From Chitinophaga sp. E66 (GTDB taxonomy: Bacteria; Bacteroidota; Bacteroidia; Chitinophagales; Chitinophagaceae): a stretch of 64,000 nucleotides of DNA. This document shows positions 1 to 10,665 of this stretch, piece by piece. How positions within the stretch are numbered: the stretch's first letter is position 1; each line of letters starts with the position of its first letter. Below the pieces are notes generated by a model that worked only from the letters and a program-made list of their open reading frames with translations, did no database searches and was not told where the DNA came from. The position numbers were made by a program, and so were the translations under genes. The stretch covers positions 2,418,001 to 2,482,000 of the forward strand of contig CP079103.1 in assembly GCA_019285755.1 (NCBI GenBank). The letters run 5' to 3'.

Positions 1-108
1 TATCCGCTCATTTCCCGTATCCCGAAATCGCTGCGGCTCGACAAGGCTTTCATTTCCCTGGAGGCCGAAGCTATGAAACCGATGTTGGAAGAATTGCTCC
101 GCCGATGA
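1..108 (+). CDS. C-terminal end of an unidentified protein (partial)
   Basis: An open frame enters from the left edge and stops at 106-108, giving 35 residues that end in EELLRR. The sequence is amphipathic with mixed charge and shows no motif that I can assign to a family. Its stop overlaps the start of the next gene in an ATGA arrangement (105-108), so the two are probably co-transcribed and translationally coupled. Nothing more can be said without the upstream sequence. Confidence 0.55.
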   Translation, partial: YPLISRIPKSLRLDKAFISLEAEAMKPMLEELLRR

Positions 109-697
109 ATAACGCCGAAAAACAAGCTATCCGGAAGGAATACCGGCCAAAAGAAAAGCCCTCCCGCCCGAAGAAGCCCTCCGGCTTAATAAAGCGCTGC
201 TGGTACAATGCCGCTCGCTTCAACTGGGGACCCCTTCGTTCATCCACCTCTTCCTGCCGATAGCAGCAAAAATGAGGTAGACACTGGCCGCTTGCCGACT
301 GGCTTCGCCAGCATTACCCTGCCGCAAAACTCGTCCTGTCGCGCTCGTTCATCGCCACAGGCGATATGCAGCATTTCGTGTGGGACGAAGATACCACCCT
401 CATCGAAAACGCCCTGGGCATCCCGGAGCCGGATAACGGAGTGCAGGTGCTGCCCGGACAGATCGACGTGGTCTTCGTGCCGCTCCTGGCTTTTGATTCC
501 GCAGGCCACCGTGTTGGGTATGGGAAAGGTATGTACGATGGTTTCCTCCGGAAATGCAAACCGGATGTGCTGGCAATTGGGCTCAGCATGTTCCAGCCCC
601 TCCCGGAGCGGATTGCCGACAGTTGGGAGGGGATGTGCCCCTGAGCGCCGCCGTTACTCCGGAAAAGGTTTATTACTTTAACGACGAAATCAAATGA
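105..697 (+). CDS. ygfA: 5-formyltetrahydrofolate cyclo-ligase
   Basis: The enzyme converts 5-formyl-THF to 5,10-methenyl-THF with ATP, which recycles a folate that inhibits one-carbon metabolism. The product is about 198 residues, normal for the family. The C-terminal half carries the family's nucleotide-binding signature, VGYGKGMYDGFL near residues 138-149, preceded by DVVFVPLLAFD. The N-terminus MNNAEKQAIRKEYR is also typical. Three frameshifts (near 147, 290 and 630) each look like one base lost from a run of G or a similar run; repaired, they give one continuous protein ending YYFNDEIK. The start overlaps the previous stop (ATGA), and the stop overlaps the lpxK start in the same way. Confidence 0.88.
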
Positions 698-1793
698 AAA
701 GTCCTGTGTGGCAATATCTTAGTTTATTACTCTATCCCTTCGCTTTACTTTACGGTGGCGTTCTCTGGGTCCGCAACCTGCTCTATGATGCCGGCATGCT
801 CACGTCAGTAGAATTCAGCGTCCCTACCATCTCCGTAGGCAACCTGTCTGTCGGCGGCACCGGCAAAACGCCCCATGTCGAATATCTGATACGCCTGCTG
901 AAGGAACGCTACCGGGTTGCCACCCTCAGCCGGGGATACAACCGTAAAACCAAGGGTTACCTGCTCGCCGGGGCTAAAACCACTGCCTCCGATATCGGCG
1001 ATGAGCCCATGCAGTTCCACCTCAAATTTCCGGAAGTGACCGTTTGCGTTGGCGAGGAGCGGATGCTGGCCGTACCCCAGCTGATGAGCGACCGTCCCGA
1101 GACGGAAGTGATATTACTGGATGACGCCTTTCAGCACCGGTCTATCAAGCCGGGACTGAACCTCATGGTTACGGATTATAGCCGGCTATTTACCCGCGAT
1201 CATATCGTTCCCGTCGGACGGTTGAGGGAGGGGAGAAAGGGTTATCACCGGGCAAATGGGATCATCGTGTCGAAATGTCCGGCGGATCTGTCTGCCGCCG
1301 AAAAAGAAAATATCCGCCAGGAAATCAATCCATTACCGCATCAGCAATTGTTCTTTACCACGCTGCAGTACGGTGTCCCGGCCGATATGCTTACCGGGAA
1401 CCGGTATTGATCCCGGAAAATGCAAAGGTGCTGGTGGCCTGCGGGATCGCAAGGCCGGAACCGCTGGTACAACATTTGCGGCAAAGGCACGGGAACGTAA
1501 GCCTCCTGTCTTTCCCCGATCATTATTATTATACCCGGAACGACCTGGAAAAGATCCGGCTGGAACTGGAACATATGAACGGTAAAGGCCCGGCTTTCAT
1601 CGTTACCACAGAAAAAGACGCGGTAAGGCTCAACCTGCTGCGCGATATCATCGCGAACATGCAGCTGGCTTTTACCGTTATACCCGTGGAAGTGGCTTTC
1701 CTCTTCGGGGAAGCCCCGGCATTCGACCGGTTTGTGATCGGATACACGGAAAATGCATTGTTGGCGGCAAACGAAGACCCTATGGCAACATAG
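694..1793 (+). CDS. lpxK: Tetraacyldisaccharide 4'-kinase (lipid A synthesis)
   Basis: LpxK phosphorylates the 4' position of the tetraacyl-disaccharide-1-phosphate precursor to give lipid IVA, at the inner face of the inner membrane. The N-terminus has one hydrophobic segment (about residues 5-28), then the P-loop SVGNLSVGGTGKTPHVEY near residue 50, and later VILLDDAFQHR, a conserved family motif. Near the C-terminus FIVTTEKDAVRL is also characteristic. A frameshift near 1399 (ACCGGGAAC should contain one more G) splits the frame; after repair the protein is about 366 residues, as expected. It overlaps the stop of the folate gene by 4 bases. It indicates a Gram-negative outer membrane with lipid A. 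Confidence 0.93.
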
Positions 1794-1819
1794 GCGCCGC
1801 ATCCCCTAAAATCATGTAA

Positions 1820-3896
1820 ATGACCAAGAAGAAAGAAAAGAAACCGAAAAGCAGCAGCCAGAAAAAGACTTATAAAGGCATTGTGGACGTCACCCGCTCA
1901 GGCATGGCGTTTGTCGCGGTAGAAGGCCTCGACAGCGATATCATGGTGAAACAGAAAAACCTGGGCTCCGCATTGGATGGAGATGAAGTACTGGTGGACG
2001 TCATCCGCCAGGGCAAGAGCATGGGCCGGATGGAAGGCCATGTAACTGATGTGCTCGTCCGCAAAAAGACGGAATTCACCGGCACCATCCAGCTCAGCAA
2101 GACCTTTGCCTTCCTCATCCCCGAAAAAGGCGCATGGCTCCCCGATATCTATATCCCCGAAAACTCCCTTAAAGGCGCTAAAGACGGCGACAGGGCCGTG
2201 GTGAAGATCGTGGCCTGGGGCGAAAAGTCCCGCAAACCGGTAGGCGAGATCGTCGAGATCCTCGATGCCACCAACGCCAACGACCTGGCCATGAAGGAAA
2301 TTCTCGTGGAAAGCGGATTCCCCCTACAGTGGCCAAAAGACGTCCTGGATGAACTGGCCGCAATGCCCGGCGCGGGAAATCTCAGCGCCAAAGACCGGGA
2401 GGGCCGGAAGGACTTCAGCAAAATACTCACATTTACGATAGACCCGGTAGATGCCCGCGACTTCGATGACGCCATCTCCATCCGCCGTCTGAAGAACGGC
2501 CAGCTGGAAATTGGTGTCCATATCGCCGACGTGAGCCATTATGTACAGCCCAATACGGCGTTGGACAAAGAAGCCGAGCACCGCGCCACTTCCGTGTACC
2601 TGCCAGACCGCGTGCTGCCCATGTTGCCGGAAAAGATTTCGAACGAGCTGTGCTCTCTGCGCCCGCATGAAGATCACCTGTGCTTTTCCTGCGTGTTCCA
2701 GATGGACGATAAGGCCAAAGTGAAGCAATACTGGATGGGACGGACCATCATTCACTCCCGCCACCGCTTCACATATGAAGAAGTCCAGGAGATTATCCAG
2801 ACAGGAGAGGGGCCGTATTTCGAAGAAGTGCTCCTGCTGAATAAGCTCTCACAAACTCTCCGCGCAGCGCGCTTCAAAGCCGGAGCCATCAACTTCTCCA
2901 GCCAGGAGGTCCGCTTCCAGCTGGATGAGAATGCCAAACCTATCGGGGTTAAGATCAACCAGAGCGACGAATCGCACCAACTGATCGAGGAACTGATGCT
3001 GCTGGCCAACCGTACAGTGGCTGAATATGTGTCCAAGCAGAAAGTGAATAACAATCCCATTCCTTTCCATACCGCGTGCACGACACACCGGATGAAGAGA
3101 AAATGCACGTATTTGCCGTATTTGCCGGTAAATTCGGTTATAAATTCGACGCTACCAGCCCCGAAACCATTGCCACATCCTTTAATAAGATGCTGACGCT
3201 GGTGCAGGGCAAGCCGGAACAGCATGTACTGGAGACCCTCGGCATCCGCACCATGGCCAAAGCGATCTATACTTCCGATAATATCGGGCACTATGGACTG
3301 GGATTTCCGTATTATTGCCACTTCACTTCGCCCATCCGCCGTTATCCGGACGTGATGGTGCACCGCATCCTGGCGCAGGTGCTGGCAGGAGAAGCGAAAG
3401 CGGATAAGCAGCTGGAAAAGCGCTGCAAGCACTCGTCAGACATGGAACGCAAGGCCATGGAAGCCGAAAGGGCGGCCAACAAGTACAAACAGGTGGAATA
3501 TATGCAGGACTTTGTGGGTGAGACCTTTGAAGGCGTAGTTTCCGGCGTGGCGCATTTCGGGTTCTGGGTGGAAACCGTGTTTGCCAAATGCGAAGGGCTC
3601 GTCAGCGTTCACGGCCTGCGTGAAGATTATAAGCATTCCGAAACCGAATACGCGCTGATCGGCATGCGAACAGGTAAACGCATCCGTATCGGGGACAAGG
3701 TCACCATCCGCGTGGTGGGCGCCAGTTTACCCAAAAGGCAGCTGGATTATGAACTGGTGGAAGAGGGAACGACCTGCCGCCCCTGAAGAAGGGCAGCAGA
3801 AGTGGAAGCGACAGGAGCGAAGGGCGTGATCGCCAGGACAGAAGCAGGAAGACAGGCAAGGCGCCGCAAAATAAATCAAGGAAGAAAAAGAAGTAA
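1820..3896 (+). CDS. rnr: Ribonuclease R (RNB-family 3'-5' exoribonuclease)
   Basis: This is a processive 3'-5' exoribonuclease that degrades structured RNA. After a basic N-terminus come cold-shock-like domains (residues about 15-190), then the RNB catalytic domain with the Mg-binding signature TIDPVDARDFDDAI (about residues 210-225), and an S1 RNA-binding domain near the end (ETFEGVVSGVAHFGFWVE). Two frameshifts are seen. Near 3075 a C is missing in TTTCC, where the frame should read PYRVHDTPDEEKMH. Near 3768 a G is missing; the correct frame continues into a K/R/S-rich tail ending SRKKKK at 3896, typical of RNase R. The full length of about 692 residues fits. It lies 27 bases after lpxK and 1 base before the next gene. 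Confidence 0.93.
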
Positions 3897-3897
3897 G

Positions 3898-4866
3898 ATG
3901 CATTCATTCAAAGAATTATCAGCGCAATTCGAACAGCAGTTCAGTCAAAGACAATTTCCCGAAAAACCGGCCAACCTGTACGATCCCGCACAGTACATCC
4001 TCGGGATCGGCGGAAACGTATCCGGCCCGTGCTCTGCCTGCTGGGCAATGAGCTCTTTGCCGACCTGGAACCGGATGCATTTCATGCCGCCAATGCCGTG
4101 GAACTCTTTCACAACTTTACCCTCATTCACGATGATATCATGGATAAAGCGCCTCTGCGCCGGGGTATGCCTACCGTCCACACCAAATACAGCGATTCTG
4201 CCGCCATCCTGGCGGGCGATGTGATGCTCATCCACAGTTACGAGCACCTCAACAAAGTCGCCGGTAAATATCGCCAGAAGATCGTTTCCGTGTTCAACCG
4301 CGCCGCCCGTGAAGTCTGCGAAGGCCAGCAGCTGGATATGGACATGGAGCAAACCGCTCCCGAACAGGTGAAATACGAGGATTACGTGAATATGATCGCG
4401 CTGAAGACCTCCGTACTGCTGGCTGCCAGTCTCCAGATGGGCGCAATCTGTGGTGGCGGGAGCGAAGGGAATCAGCAGCACCTTTACGAGTTCGGTAAGA
4501 ATGTAGGCATTGCCTTCCAGATCCAGGACGATTACCTCGACGCCTTCGGCGACCCGGAGAAGTTCGGCAAGCAACAGGGGAGACATCCTGGTCAATAAAA
4601 AGACTTTCCTGCTCCTTAAAGCCCTCGAACTCTGCAATCCCGTTCAGCGCCAGAAGCTCCACGAGCTGCTGGAAGGGAGCCCAGCCGACAAAGTATCCTC
4701 CGTGCTCCAGATCTTCCGCGACTGCCGGGTAGACGACTGGGCGGAAAAGGAAAAGGAGCGCTTTTCTGAGATCGCCTACAGCCATCTGGACGCTATCGCG
4801 GTGATATCGGGGCGCAAGCAGTCCCTGCGCGAACTGGCGGATTTTCTCCTCGTACGGCAACATTGA
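3898..4866 (+). CDS. Polyprenyl synthetase (isoprenyl diphosphate synthase)
   Basis: Trans-isoprenyl diphosphate synthase that condenses isopentenyl diphosphate onto an allylic diphosphate, giving a precursor for quinones or other isoprenoids. It has both Asp-rich motifs: the first as DDIMD in LIHDDIMDKAPLRRG (about residues 80-95) and the second as DDYLD in FQIQDDYLDAFGDP (about residues 203-216). The GGK-R substrate motif near residue 40 is restored by adding an A near 4017 (GGKRIRPVLCLLG). A second frameshift near 4577 lacks one G. The full length of about 323 residues is normal. Product chain length cannot be told from the sequence; geranylgeranyl or farnesyl synthase is the usual naming in Bacteroidota. 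It follows rnr by 1 base. Confidence 0.9.
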
Positions 4867-4880
4867 GTAAGGATTATTTT

Positions 4881-4888
4881 TATATTTG
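4881..4888 (+). promoter_or_regulatory. Candidate -7 promoter box for the permease
   Basis: TATATTTG matches the Bacteroidota -7 consensus TAnnTTTG, 63 bases before the permease start. No TTG lies at the ideal 26-base distance; the nearest is at 4863-4865. The polyprenyl synthetase stop is just upstream at 4866, so an independent promoter here is plausible but unproven. Confidence 0.3.
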
Positions 4889-4951
4889 GCCGTTATTGGC
4901 AGTTTTGGCTGCCGGTAACGGCTTTCTAATATCAACCCTTAAACGCAACAA

Positions 4952-6585
4952 ATGTCTAACTCGCTTTTCAGGAAAAAATCCCTGACCAGCATCCTCCATG
5001 AAGCAAAAGCCGGAGACGGCGATGCGCATGTCTCGGGGCTGAAGAAAGTCCTCAACGTTCGTGACCTCACGCTCATGGGCGTGGCGGCCGTGATCGGGGC
5101 GGGGATCTTCTCCACCATTGGGCAGGCGGCTTTCAACGGGGCCCTGCGGTGATTTTCCTGTTCGTTCTCACTGCCATTACCTGCGGCTTCACTGCGCTTT
5201 GCTACGCGGAATTCGCCTCCAGGGTACCCGTGGCGGGGAGCGCCTATACCTATTCGTACGTGACCTTCGGTGAAATGGCCGCCTGGATCATTGGCTGGGC
5301 GCTTATCCTGGAATATTCCATCGGTAATATCGTGGTGGCGATCTCCTGGAGCAGTTACTTCAATAACGTCCTCGAAGGCATGGGGATACACCTGCCTGCC
5401 TGGCTCACCACCGATTATAACACCGCAAAAGCTGCCGCAGGCGATGCCTGGAACTCCGCCCCCATCATCGGCGGCTGGCACGTCATCCTCAATATTCCCG
5501 CGTTTATTATCGTTGTCCTGGTCACCATCCTGGCTTATGTGGGTATCCACGAGAGTAAAAAGAGCGCCAATTTTATGGTGGGACTCAAAATCGTGATCCT
5601 CCTCATCGTTATCGCAATCGGCATGTTCCATATCAACACCGAAAACTGGCAACCCTTCATGCCCAAGGGCTTCGATGGCGTGCTGATGGGCGTTTCTGCG
5701 GTGTTCTTCGCCTATATTGGGTTCGACGCCATCTCTACAACGGCTGAGGAAAGCGCCAATCCACAGCGCGATATGCCACGTGCCATGATTTATTCGCTTA
5801 TCATCTGTACGATTATCTACGTGATCGTTACGTTGGTCATAACCGGCATGGTGCACTATTCCGAGTTCGAGCACGTGAGCGATCCGCTGGCGTATGTGTT
5901 CGATAAGCTGAACATGCGTACCGTGGGGTATGTGATCTCGATCAGCGCCGTGATCGCCGCCACCAGCGTGATCCTCGTGTTCCAGATCGGTCAGCCCCGC
6001 ATCTGGATGAGCATGAGCCGCGACGGGCTGCTGCCGAAGAAGTTCGCCAAAGTGCACCCGAAGTACCATACGCCCGCATTCTCCACCATCATCACCGGCG
6101 TCATCGTGGCCATCCCTTCGCTGTTCGTTGAGAGCGGCATCGTGACGGACCTTACCAGCATCGGCACCCTGTTCGCTTTTGTACTGGTTTGCGGCGGCGT
6201 ACTGCTGCTCCCGAAGGTGGACAAATCCGAAAAGAAGTTCAATCTGCCTTATATTAACGGCCTGTTCGTGGTGCCCGTCCTGTTCGCGGCGTTTACCTGG
6301 TTTTTCCGCGACCGTATAGCCGAAAGCTTCGCCGGTATCGCAGCGCTCGATCACGACCGTGTCCTGTTCGTCATCTTCTATATCCTGGCTTGTGGCATCA
6401 CCCTCGCCACCATGCTGAAAAAGCTCTCCCTCATTCCCGTGCTGGGCATGCTCTGCTGCCTGTACCTGATGATCGAGATTCCAGTGCGCAGCTGGGTGGT
6501 TTTCTTCGGTTGGATGGCCGTAGGGCTGGCGATTTACTTCCTGTATGGTTACTGGAAGAGCAAATTAGCCGTTAAGAAAGCATAA
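4952..6585 (+). CDS. APC-family amino acid permease
   Basis: A multi-spanning inner-membrane transporter of the amino acid-polyamine-organocation superfamily. The N-terminal cytoplasmic stretch leads into LMGVAAVIGAGIFSTIGQAA, the hallmark TM1 region with the GAGIF substrate-binding break. About 12-13 hydrophobic segments follow, including SAVFFAYIGFDAISTTAEES (TM6 with FAYIGFD) and NPQRDMPRAMI, which is typical of the CAT (cationic amino acid transporter) subgroup. The frame breaks near 5148 because one G is missing; it then runs unbroken to 6585, for a total of about 545 residues. The substrate is unknown. It has its own terminator at 6610-6636. Confidence 0.9.
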
Positions 6586-6609
6586 CACACTGAAAAACAG
6601 ATACAATGT

Positions 6610-6636
6610 AAGGCGGGCCGCAGTGCCCGCCTTTTT
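6610..6636 (+). terminator. Rho-independent terminator after the permease
   Basis: An 8-bp GC-rich stem (AAGGCGGG / CCCGCCTT) with an 8-base loop is followed directly by a T run, 25 bases after the permease stop. Confidence 0.8.
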
Positions 6637-6678
6637 CGTAACTTCAGGGTAGTTCTTTTCACCGCTAAAACTTTCGTT

Positions 6679-7128
6679 ATGAACCTCCTGCAACGTATCG
6701 AACGGTGGGGTGATACACATCATCCCAAATGGGTAGACGGTTTGCGGATCTTGCTGGGATTGTTCCTCATGTGGAAAGGCATCCAGTTCGTCGATAATAT
6801 CGACCTGCTGAAGGCCCGCATCGCGGAACAGCCTTTCCTGACAGCGCTATCGTTCTGGCTGGCTCACTACATCGTTTTTGCCCACATCGTAGGCGGATTG
6901 TTCATCGCACTGGGACTACTCACCCGCGTGGGCGTTATCGCCAACCTCCCGGTGCTCATCGGCGCGGTATTCTTCATCAATTCTTCCACTAACCTGTTTA
7001 GCGTGTATCCCGAGATGAGCCTTTCCGTGCTCGTACTGCTGGGGCTTTTGCTGTTCCTGGTAGAAGGCAGCGGCAGGGTTTCCGTGGATGAATATATGCG
7101 TACGCACCCGGAGAAAAGCCCCGCCTGA
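6679..7128 (+). CDS. DoxX-family membrane protein
   Basis: Small integral membrane protein of 149 residues with about four hydrophobic segments (LRILLGLFLMWKGIQFV; LTALSFWLAHYIVFAHIVGG; VGVIANLPVLIGAVFF; LSVLVLLGLLLFLVEG). The pattern GLFLMWKGI near residue 30 and HIVGGLFIALGLLTR near residue 75 are typical of DoxX proteins. The family is linked in the literature to redox or sulfur chemistry, but the role of this member is unknown. The frame is intact. It stands between two terminator or promoter regions and is probably transcribed alone. Confidence 0.75.
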   Translation: MNLLQRIERWGDTHHPKWVDGLRILLGLFLMWKGIQFVDNIDLLKARIAEQPFLTALSFWLAHYIVFAHIVGGLFIALGLLTRVGVIANLPVLIGAVFFINSSTNLFSVYPEMSLSVLVLLGLLLFLVEGSGRVSVDEYMRTHPEKSPA

Positions 7129-7164
7129 TTGCAGTAACCGCGGCTTTGCTTAATTTTGCCTGCT

Positions 7165-8177
7165 ATGAAATATACAGTAGGCGACAAGATACTATTGCTC
7201 CATTCCAAAGAAGAAGGGACAGTGCTGGATATCATCAACGATAAAATGGTGCTCGTTGAGGTGGGAGGCACCAAATTCCCCGTGTACCTCGACCAGATCG
7301 ATTTCCCTATTTCCACCGTTTCATGAAGAAACAGGCCCCGCTGCCGCCCAAAAGGACGCCCGGAGAGGAAATCAAACCGGAAAACCCCAACCCAGGGTCA
7401 ACAAGCCCGAAAGAGGCGTCTTCCTCACCATGCTGCCCGTATGGAGCCACGATGGCTGGGACGATGTGGTAGACACGCTTAAATTCCACCTCCTTAACGA
7501 AACCAACCGCGCCTACACTTACCGCTTCGAGATATGGCTCAACAACAGCCTGTTCCTCGAACTGAAACAGGAAGTACCCGCGCAGCAACATATCTACCTG
7601 GCAGATCTGAACTTCGACCAGCTCAACGATAAAGCCCGTTTCGAATTCAAATTCCAGCCGAAAGAGGCCGACCTGACGCTTGCCCTCAACTGGAGAAAAC
7701 CTGGAAAATAAAGGCTAAACAGCTCTTTATGCAGCTGGAGAAAGTGAGGAAGAAGGGAAGGCCACTATCGAATACGAGCTCTTCATCAAATATCCGCTTC
7801 GCCAGGAAACCGACTCCTTCGGGTTCACCCGCAGGAAAAGAAGAAACTCAATACCCTGACGGACGTACGGCAGCTGAAGTCTCCCGAACGGCTGGACGCG
7901 CGCTATGAGATCGACCTCCATATCGACCGCCTGGCCGATAACTGGCGCGACCTGAAGCCCCTGGAGATCTGGCCATCCAGCTCAATGAGTTCCAGCATTA
8001 CCTCGACCTCGCCATCTCCCAACGGCTTCACAGCATGATCATCATCCACGGCGTAGGCACCGGCAAGCTGCGCGACGAGCTGCACGATATCCTTAAAACC
8101 GTTCCGGAAGTGAAATTCTTCGTAAATCAATACCATCCTTTCTACGGATACGGGGCAACAGAGATATTTTTAAGTAA
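7165..8177 (+). CDS. DUF2027 / Smr-domain protein
   Basis: The N-terminus (MKYTVGDKILLLHSKEEG) forms a small beta-barrel-like domain, followed by a proline-rich linker, a central beta-rich DUF2027 region (FLTMLPVWSHDGWDDVVDTL; LNNSLFLEL), and a C-terminal Smr domain with DLHIDRL and the nuclease-type motif IIIHGVGTGKLRDEL and ending HPFYGYGATEIFFK. Smr domains act as nucleases on DNA or RNA; here both HGxGxG and DLH motifs are present. Several one-base frameshifts occur (near 7313, 7700, 7740, 7830, 7965 and 8168). The last lies in a T run, and repair gives the usual family ending and the stop at 8175-8177. The total is about 338-340 residues. A TAATTTTG box at 7151-7158 is only 7 bases before the ATG. 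Confidence 0.82.
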
Positions 8178-8184
8178 TTTCGCC

Positions 8185-8583
8185 GTTCGTTTTACGTCAC
8201 CCGGCGAAGTGGTGCTGTCGTTCCGCTTTATGCGGGGAAGGAAAGTCCGGACAGCGCAGGGCAACGCACCACCTAACGGGTGGGGCGCCCGGCAACGGGC
8301 GTACAGAAAGTGCCACAGAGAATAACTGCCCCGGAGCAATCCGGGGTCAAGGTGAAAATGTGGGGTAAGAGCCCACGCTGGTGGCGGGTAACCGTTATCA
8401 GGGGTAAACCTTGCGTGCTGAAATGCCATGTATACGGTCGATTGAAGGCGGCCCGCCTGATGACCGAGGGTAGGCAGATACAGGCGTACAGCGATGTGCG
8501 CCGCAGATAAATGACAGTAACGCCTGCTTCGGCGGGCGGACAGAATCCGGCTTACAAGCTTCGCCGGGTGACGTAAACCGAAC
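8185..8583 (+). ncRNA. rnpB: RNase P RNA, bacterial class A
   Basis: The catalytic RNA of RNase P, which trims the 5' leader of pre-tRNAs. The conserved core is clear: GAGGAAAGTCCGGAC-like sequence (GGGAAGGAAAGTCCGGAC at 8235-8252), the universal GGTAAACC element (8403-8410), and the 3' ACAGAATCCGGCTTAC (8540-8555). The 5' segment (TTTACGTCACCCGGCGAAG, 8190-8208) pairs with the 3' segment (CTTCGCCGGGTGACGTAAA, 8559-8577) to form the long P1 helix, which sets both ends. The length of about 399 bases is normal. It begins only 7 bases after the Smr stop and ends at a strong terminator hairpin. Confidence 0.95.
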
Positions 8584-8586
8584 AAA

Positions 8587-8618
8587 AAAGCGGCGCATCC
8601 TTATGGGTGCGCCGCTTT
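8587..8618. terminator. Bidirectional terminator between rnpB and the subtilase
   Basis: A 14-bp stem with one G-T pair (AAAGCGGCGCATCC / GGGTGCGCCGCTTT) and a TTAT loop. On the minus strand it is followed by an uninterrupted T run, so it suits the subtilase gene; on the plus strand a short T run follows, so it also serves rnpB. Confidence 0.8.
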
Positions 8619-8638
8619 CGATTTATGCTTTGTTGCGA

Positions 8639-10310
8639 TCAGTCGTTCTTCAGGTTGACTTTCGCTTTATCTTTCTTCTTGTTCTCACCCTTGGTTTTCG
8701 CCGCCAGTTTGATGGCTTCATAAGCGTTCACCATACCGCCGGATTTAGATAGCTCGGAAAATTCGATCTCCTCGTCTTTGGAGCCGGGCTTGTTTACCTT
8801 GGCGCCATCGGGCAGGGGAGTGGCGGATTTTCGATGATCTGCTTCAGTTGGCGGGCGCTGAGGTCCGGGTAGTAAGAAAGTATCATAGCTGCCAGGCCGG
8901 CCACAACCGGGGAAGCCATGCTGGTACCGCTGGCACTGCCGTATTTATCGCCGCCGGGAACGGTAGAGTAGATCTGCACGCCGGGAGCGAACACATCCAC
9001 TTCCTTCTTGCCGTAGTTGCTGAAACCCGCGATCTTGCTGCCTACGCGACCATTGCTGGAAGCGCCTACAGTGATCATGTTATCGGCTTCCTTACCGTCT
9101 TCGAAAGTATCTTTCGGATAGTTTTCGGTCTGGTCGTTGTTAGCGCCGTCGTTACCCGCTGCATGAACGAGCAGCACGCCTTTTTCCTGTGCGTAGCGGA
9201 TGGCATCGTCTACCCATTGTTTCTGGGGAGAAAAGCCTTTACCGAAGCTCATGTTGATGATCTGCGCGCCATTGTCTACCGCGTAGCGGATGCCAAGGGC
9301 TACGTCCTTATCGCGCTCGTCGCCTTCGGGAACCACCTTTACGGTCATGATGCGCACGTTGTCGGCCACGCCGTCCATACCCGCGTCATTATTACGAACC
9401 GCGCCGATGATCCCGGAAACATGCGTGCCGTGGAAGGCGAACTGCCCCATCACGTCGCTGTTGCCGTAGTAGCGGTCGTTGATGTCGTTGATGTTGTCGC
9501 CCACGATGGTCGTGCGCTTGTCAACGGGCTCTGCGCCGGTCACTTCCGCTTTCTTCTTCAGGTCTTTGATGTACTCACCGAGATCGTTTTTCAGCGCCTG
9601 GTAAGTCATTCCTTCTTCGCCGGTGCTGCCGAGGAGGCGGAGTGCGAAGCCGCGGGCGAACATCACGTCGGAGTCGCCGTTGCGCAGGGTATCGAGCTGT
9701 TCTTTGGAGAAGTCGTTGGTCTTGAGGTATTCGGAGAGGACGCTTTCGCATTTCAGGAGATTCTCCTGCACTTTAAGCATCATCTTGTAATCGGTTTTAG
9801 CCTGTGTGGAAGGCTTCTGGCTACGGTCTTTCAGGCGCGCCCAGTAAGCGTATTCCTTGGATCCGGGCTGGAGCGCGGAGTCGGGGTCGCCATAGAGGCG
9901 GCGGTAGCGGTAGAATTCGCGGGTGGCCTCGTCGGAGTCTTCCTTCACGGAAGAACCGTCTTTGGCGCCAAGGAAGTTCCAGCCGTAGACGTCGTCTACA
10001 TAGCCGTTCCCGTCGTCATCGATGTTATTGCCTGGAATCTCCTTGGGATTCTTCCAGAGGATGGACCGGAGATCTTCGTGAGTGGTGTCTACGCCGGAGT
10101 CGATCACGGCTACGATCACCGTTTTACCGGTTTTACCTTTTAACAATTCGCGGTAGGCTTTTTCTACGCCGATGCCATATACGCTGTCGGTTCCGTAGTC
10201 CAGCAACTGCCAGTTTTTCGGAACGGATACTTTGGATTGTCCGTATCCGGGGAAGTGATCAACATGGCAACACTTGCTCCAATGGCCAGGGCTCTGCAGA
10301 TGCTATTCAT
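8639..10310 (-). CDS. Subtilisin-like serine peptidase (S8), probably exported
   Basis: Secreted or periplasmic subtilase of about 557 residues. All three catalytic regions are present: Asp in VIVAVIDSGVDTTHEDL (about residue 67), His in FHGTHVSGIIGA (about 290), and Ser in SGTSMASPVVAGLAAMI (about 462). About 220 residues, rich in charge and helix, separate Asp and His, longer than in classical subtilisins and typical of Bacteroidota members. I place the start at 10310, where a hydrophobic signal-like segment (MNSICRALAIGASVAMLI) precedes VPKNWQLLDYG; a frameshift near 10250 separates them. A second frameshift near 8832 hides the true C-terminus, which runs to KVNLKND at 8639. No T9SS sorting domain is seen. 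Confidence 0.88.
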
Positions 10311-10665
10311 TGTTCTTTTCAAATTTGTCAGATTGTTTTGCAATTCGGGTACCGCAATTCGTTAAAGATATGATAAATGCGTTATAACAGCTACCGGGTT
10401 GTGGTGAGTGGCGTAGCAGACGGACCATTGGTTGGTTTTTAACTTGGAAATTTCGTCCCTTCGGCTTGTCCAGTTCTGCCAATTCGCCCCATATCCTGCC
10501 CCTTCTGTCACATACCGCACCGGGTAGCCAGACAGTTTGACTAATTTTCCGATGACGTTAAGGCCGCAAAGATCTCTTTTGCATGAAATAGCGCGCTGCT
10601 TTAACATTTTATTCACTAAATCACATACTTGTATGTAAAGCCTTTTATAAACCAAATCTTCCGCC
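10311..10665. other. Intergenic region between the divergent subtilase and phosphatase-like gene
   Basis: 355 bases lying between divergently transcribed genes, so both promoters should be here. For the minus strand, TATCTTTA (10363-10370) differs from TAnnTTTG at one position and lies 53 bases from the subtilase start. No convincing box was found for the plus-strand gene. No RNA gene or repeat was recognised. Confidence 0.4.

Noticed and set aside
4939..6354. Open frame of 471 residues on the minus strand
   Set aside because: It is antisense to the APC permease and is very rich in His, Asp and Gly, as expected for the complement of hydrophobic codons.
8142..8585. Open frames on both strands across 8142-8585
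   Set aside because: The region is RNase P RNA with its conserved core and P1 helix; the frames are incidental.
8848..10143. Open frame of 431 residues on the plus strand
   Set aside because: It is antisense to the subtilase, whose D-H-S triad is clear; the composition (Val, Ala, His) is typical of a shadow frame.
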